This document shows, in pieces, positions 61,816 to 64,000 of a DNA stretch of 64,000 nt. Under the pieces are notes generated by a model. The model did no database searches, was not told the origin of the DNA, and saw nothing but the letters and a program-made list of their open reading frames with translations. Numbering within the stretch: the first letter of the stretch is position 1; each line of letters opens with the position of its first letter. The stretch spans positions 186,001 to 250,000 of the forward strand of contig CBDETC010000003.1 in assembly GCA_965242845.1 (NCBI GenBank). The letters are read 5' to 3'. The stretch comes from RHLJ01 sp965242845. GTDB lineage: Bacteria; Bacteroidota; Rhodothermia; Balneolales; Balneolaceae. Both the position numbers and the translations under genes were made by a program.

Positions 61816-62772
61816 TTATTTTAAAGAGTTTGCTATATGCTCCGCAATCTGGTCAGCATGAACTCTTGAATTTTCGATAAACAGCCGACTCGTATCCATC
61901 CCCCCACAAACTACACCGGCTACGTACATACCCTTTCGGTTTGTTTCCAATGACTTCTCTTCATGCACCGGCATACATTTTTCATCATCCGTTAAGTCAA
62001 TACCCAAAGCTTCCATAAGCTTATAGTTAGGCTGATAACCGGTCATGGCCAGAACAAAATCATTAGGAATGACTTTTTCACCTTCAGGCGTTTCCAGGAC
62101 TACTTCTTTCTCTCGAATTTCCTTTACCTCAGTGTTAAAGTACGCCTGCACTTCTCCAAACTTAATTCGGTTTTCTATGTTTGGTTTTACCCAGTATTTA
62201 ACCGATGGCTTAATCTCTCCATATCTAACCGACATCGTCACATTAGCATTAGCCCGGAAACATTCTAATGCGGCATCTACGGCAGAATTCCCCGCTCCAA
62301 CAACCAATACATTTTGCCAGGCATAAGGATGTGGCTCATCATAATAATGCTTTACCTTCGGAAGATCTTCACCTGGAACATTCATCATATTAGCGGAACC
62401 ATAAAAACCGGTTGCAACTACTACTTTTTCAGCTGAATAACTGTCCTTATCGGTTTTCACTGTAAAAGCTCCATCTTCTCCTTCTACCGATAAAACGGTT
62501 TCATAGAGATTTATAGGAAGTTTAAAATGCTCAGCTGCCCGACGATAATATTCTAGGGCTTCGCTTCTTGTTGGTTTTGATCCATGGGAGATGAAAGGAA
62601 TATCTCCAATCTCAAGGCGGTCTGAGGTAGAGAAGAAAGTCATATTGGTCGGGTAATTGAACAAGGAGCTAACAAGGCATCCTCTTTCTATAATTAAGAA
62701 GGGGATATTTTTGCGCTGAAGTTGTATTCCGGTTGCTAAACCAATGGGCCCTGCCCCAATTATAATGACCAT
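61816..62772 (-). CDS. ypdA: YpdA-type bacillithiol disulfide reductase
   Basis: A 318-residue FAD- and NAD(P)-dependent oxidoreductase. The FAD dinucleotide motif is VIIIGAGPIGLATGIQL at the N-terminus, and the NADP motif is VLVVGAGNSAVDAALECF. YPTNMTFFSTSDRLEIGDIP and the C-terminal GMYVAGVVCGGMDTSRLFIE, with its conserved Cys, match YpdA/Bdr, which reduces bacillithiol disulfide. A frame from 62811 adds 13 residues, but the family start is MVIIIGAG at 62772. It supports bacillithiol use together with bshA at 2134. Its 3' end abuts the convergent SRP RNA gene, and the hydrolase gene lies just upstream. Confidence 0.88.
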   Translation of the reverse strand: MVIIIGAGPIGLATGIQLQRKNIPFLIIERGCLVSSLFNYPTNMTFFSTSDRLEIGDIPFISHGSKPTRSEALEYYRRAAEHFKLPINLYETVLSVEGEDGAFTVKTDKDSYSAEKVVVATGFYGSANMMNVPGEDLPKVKHYYDEPHPYAWQNVLVVGAGNSAVDAALECFRANANVTMSVRYGEIKPSVKYWVKPNIENRIKFGEVQAYFNTEVKEIREKEVVLETPEGEKVIPNDFVLAMTGYQPNYKLMEALGIDLTDDEKCMPVHEEKSLETNRKGMYVAGVVCGGMDTSRLFIENSRVHADQIAEHIANSLK

Positions 62773-62814
62773 AGTTGATATAAAATGACGTTGGTTTAAA
62801 GATACGAACAATCT

Positions 62815-63747
62815 TTATGTTCGTAACCAATTAATGATGCTTTGATTAAGCCAGTTTTTAGGTTTACCTACAAATCCTACATGACCGCCTTTATCCGTAA
62901 ATACACTTTGGATGTAGCCATTCTTTTCTATTTCATCAAATGGAGCAAACCTGAGAGGACACATTGGGTCTTCGTGACTATGAATTAAGAGAAGAGGAGT
63001 TTCAACATCTTTTATAAATCGGGCGGATGAACAGGATTCATAATAATCATCTGCATCCTTGAAACCATGAACGGGGGCCGTAATCTGATCATCAAACTGG
63101 TATATAGTAGACCCCGAAAACACCGGAAGATCAGGAAAGGAGGCTCGTTTGAGTTCTAGCTTTTTATGAAGTGTTCGTAAAAAGCGATAGGAGTAAACCT
63201 TATTGAATCCTTGTTCAAGATTTAAGGACCCTGCTCTTAAGTCATAGGGTGGCGAAACAGCAACGGCTTTCTGCACATTTGTGGTCAGAGCATGTTCTGC
63301 TAAATATTTGATCAATGCATTTCCACCAAGAGAAAAACCAACAGCAAAAAGAGGGTTTTTGGGGAAATGTTCATTAATCCATTCAAAGAGAGTGGCATAA
63401 TCCGTAGTCTCGCCTGAATGGTAAAACCTTTTCTGGTTATTGAGCCTGCTTCCACACCCCCTAAAATTCAATGCCACTGAAGAAAGACCAGCATTCTTCA
63501 GGTGATACATCAGGTTTCGGATATAAACTCGTTGAGAAGAACCCTCCAGTCCATGAAATAAAGCTACAACAGGACGATTATTTTTGAGATCAATTATATC
63601 AATCTCGAGGAAGTCATCGTCCGGGGTTTTTATTTCTCTATTTACTACCTGAACCTCAAGTACTTTGCTAAATGAGAATGCAATCGTCTGGATATGACTA
63701 TTGAAAGCCCACCAGGAAGGATAGAAGCTATCTGAATCAGCGTTCAA
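62815..63747 (-). CDS. Alpha/beta hydrolase, YheT family
   Basis: A 310-residue alpha/beta hydrolase. The oxyanion region is VALFHGLEGSSQRVYIRN, the fold marker is ALNFRGCGSRLNNQKRFYHSG, the nucleophile Ser lies in FAVGFSLGGNALIKYLAEH, and the Asp and His are expected in LLIHSHEDPMCP and TDKGGHVGFVGKPKN. These match the YheT/ABHD1-3 family of carboxylesterase-like proteins, whose physiological substrate is unclear. It is 3 bases downstream of a T9SS-cargo gene and precedes the reductase by about 40 bases on the same strand. Confidence 0.88.
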   Translation of the reverse strand: MNADSDSFYPSWWAFNSHIQTIAFSFSKVLEVQVVNREIKTPDDDFLEIDIIDLKNNRPVVALFHGLEGSSQRVYIRNLMYHLKNAGLSSVALNFRGCGSRLNNQKRFYHSGETTDYATLFEWINEHFPKNPLFAVGFSLGGNALIKYLAEHALTTNVQKAVAVSPPYDLRAGSLNLEQGFNKVYSYRFLRTLHKKLELKRASFPDLPVFSGSTIYQFDDQITAPVHGFKDADDYYESCSSARFIKDVETPLLLIHSHEDPMCPLRFAPFDEIEKNGYIQSVFTDKGGHVGFVGKPKNWLNQSIINWLRT

Positions 63748-63750
63748 GAA

Positions 63751-63999
63751 TTATTTAATAAAGGAAAGCTTAATAAGATCCTTAGCTCCTTCCGTTTCCA
63801 AAATTGCAAAATAGACCCCACTGCTAAGCTCATCAAAAGAAACCTCATAGGAATATATCCCGCCTTCAAGAGTCTCATTAACTACCGATTTTACCTGCTG
63901 ACCAAGTACATTATATATGTTCAGGCTTACCGCCTGCTGATCAGAAAGATTAAAAGTAAAGGTAGTACTAGGGTTAAATGGGTTAGGGTAATTCTGGAA
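63751..63999 (-). CDS. C-terminal fragment of a type IX secretion cargo protein (runs off right edge)
   Basis: Only the last 82 residues are in the window. They form a type A T9SS C-terminal sorting domain: FQNYPNPFNPSTTFTFNL, then VSLNIYNVLGQQVKSV, a GGIYSYEVSF strand, SSGVYFAIL and a KLSFIK end. Such a domain is recognised by the type IX secretion system and removed or lipid-linked during export. The functional part of the protein lies outside the window. The YPNPFNPST motif is characteristic of Bacteroidota and Balneolota/Rhodothermota. Confidence 0.93.
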   Translation of the reverse strand, partial: FQNYPNPFNPSTTFTFNLSDQQAVSLNIYNVLGQQVKSVVNETLEGGIYSYEVSFDELSSGVYFAILETEGAKDLIKLSFIK

Positions 64000-64000
64000 G

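Noticed and set aside
62773..62811. 13-residue extension of ypdA
   Set aside because: The FAD motif normally begins within a few residues of the start, fitting the ATG at 62772.

Overview
The window looks like part of the chromosome of a free-living, probably marine member of the Bacteroidota/Balneolota lineage (Balneola- or Gracilimonas-like). The evidence is a type IX secretion C-terminal sorting domain at the right edge, a TonB-dependent receptor and a DUF5686 protein that both carry an N-terminal carboxypeptidase-regulatory-like domain, a DUF4293 protein, bacillithiol genes, Bacteroidetes-type promoters (TTTG ... TAnnTTTG), and a sodium symporter plus a TRAP transporter beside a hexuronate pathway. 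Taxonomy is inferred from gene content only.

Layout. 1-1210: 3' part of a Bat-type (aerotolerance) operon, two BatC-like TPR/Gln-rich proteins and the first codons of a probable batD. 1217-4576: yebC, bshA (bacillithiol synthesis) and sucC. 4683-8254: a lipoprotein, wecB, and a pyrR-pyrB pair. 8300-20053: an exopolysaccharide locus (GT2, a second UDP-GlcNAc 2-epimerase, two GT4 enzymes, Wzz-like co-polymerase, Wzy/WaaL-like polymerase or ligase, an asparagine-synthetase-like enzyme lacking Cys2, Wzx flippase, Wza-like export protein). 20102-27975: an EamA permease and a TetR-TolC-MFP-RND efflux operon ending in a strong terminator. 28113-33554: DUF4293, a second EamA permease, a TonB-dependent receptor and an MltF-like lytic transglycosylase. 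33551-36053: a partner-switching module (STAS, anti-sigma-type kinase, PP2C phosphatase). 36396-38423: an unusual lipoprotein joining VOC, two cytochrome c and rhodanese domains. 38595-41263: SPOR lipoprotein, GlsB-like protein and a sodium:solute symporter. 41372-42827: a small accessory patch of two unrecognised genes, a degenerate tRNA-Arg and a truncated secreted-protein ORF. 42828-50686: a complete hexuronate operon (uxuB-type SDR, uxuA, uxaC, kdgK, eda, TRAP dctPQM). 50792-54392: DUF5686 protein and an OmpA/thrombospondin-3 lipoprotein. 54554-54627: tRNA-Ala. 54736-61642: a four-gene envelope unit (secreted protein, FecR-domain protein, large beta-barrel-like protein, CHASE2 adenylate cyclase). 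61712-63999: the small SRP RNA, a YpdA-type bacillithiol disulfide reductase, a YheT-type hydrolase and the end of a T9SS cargo protein.

How the genes fit together. UxaC, UxuB, UxuA, KdgK and Eda convert glucuronate/fructuronate to pyruvate and glyceraldehyde-3-phosphate, with TRAP uptake encoded in the same operon. BshA and YpdA act at the two ends of bacillithiol metabolism although they are about 60 kb apart here. The tRNA-Ala and SRP RNA genes share the same promoter geometry. The least conventional items are the VOC-cytochrome-rhodanese fusion, the FecR/barrel/CHASE2-cyclase unit, the tRNA-Arg remnant, and a GT2 gene without a standard start codon.
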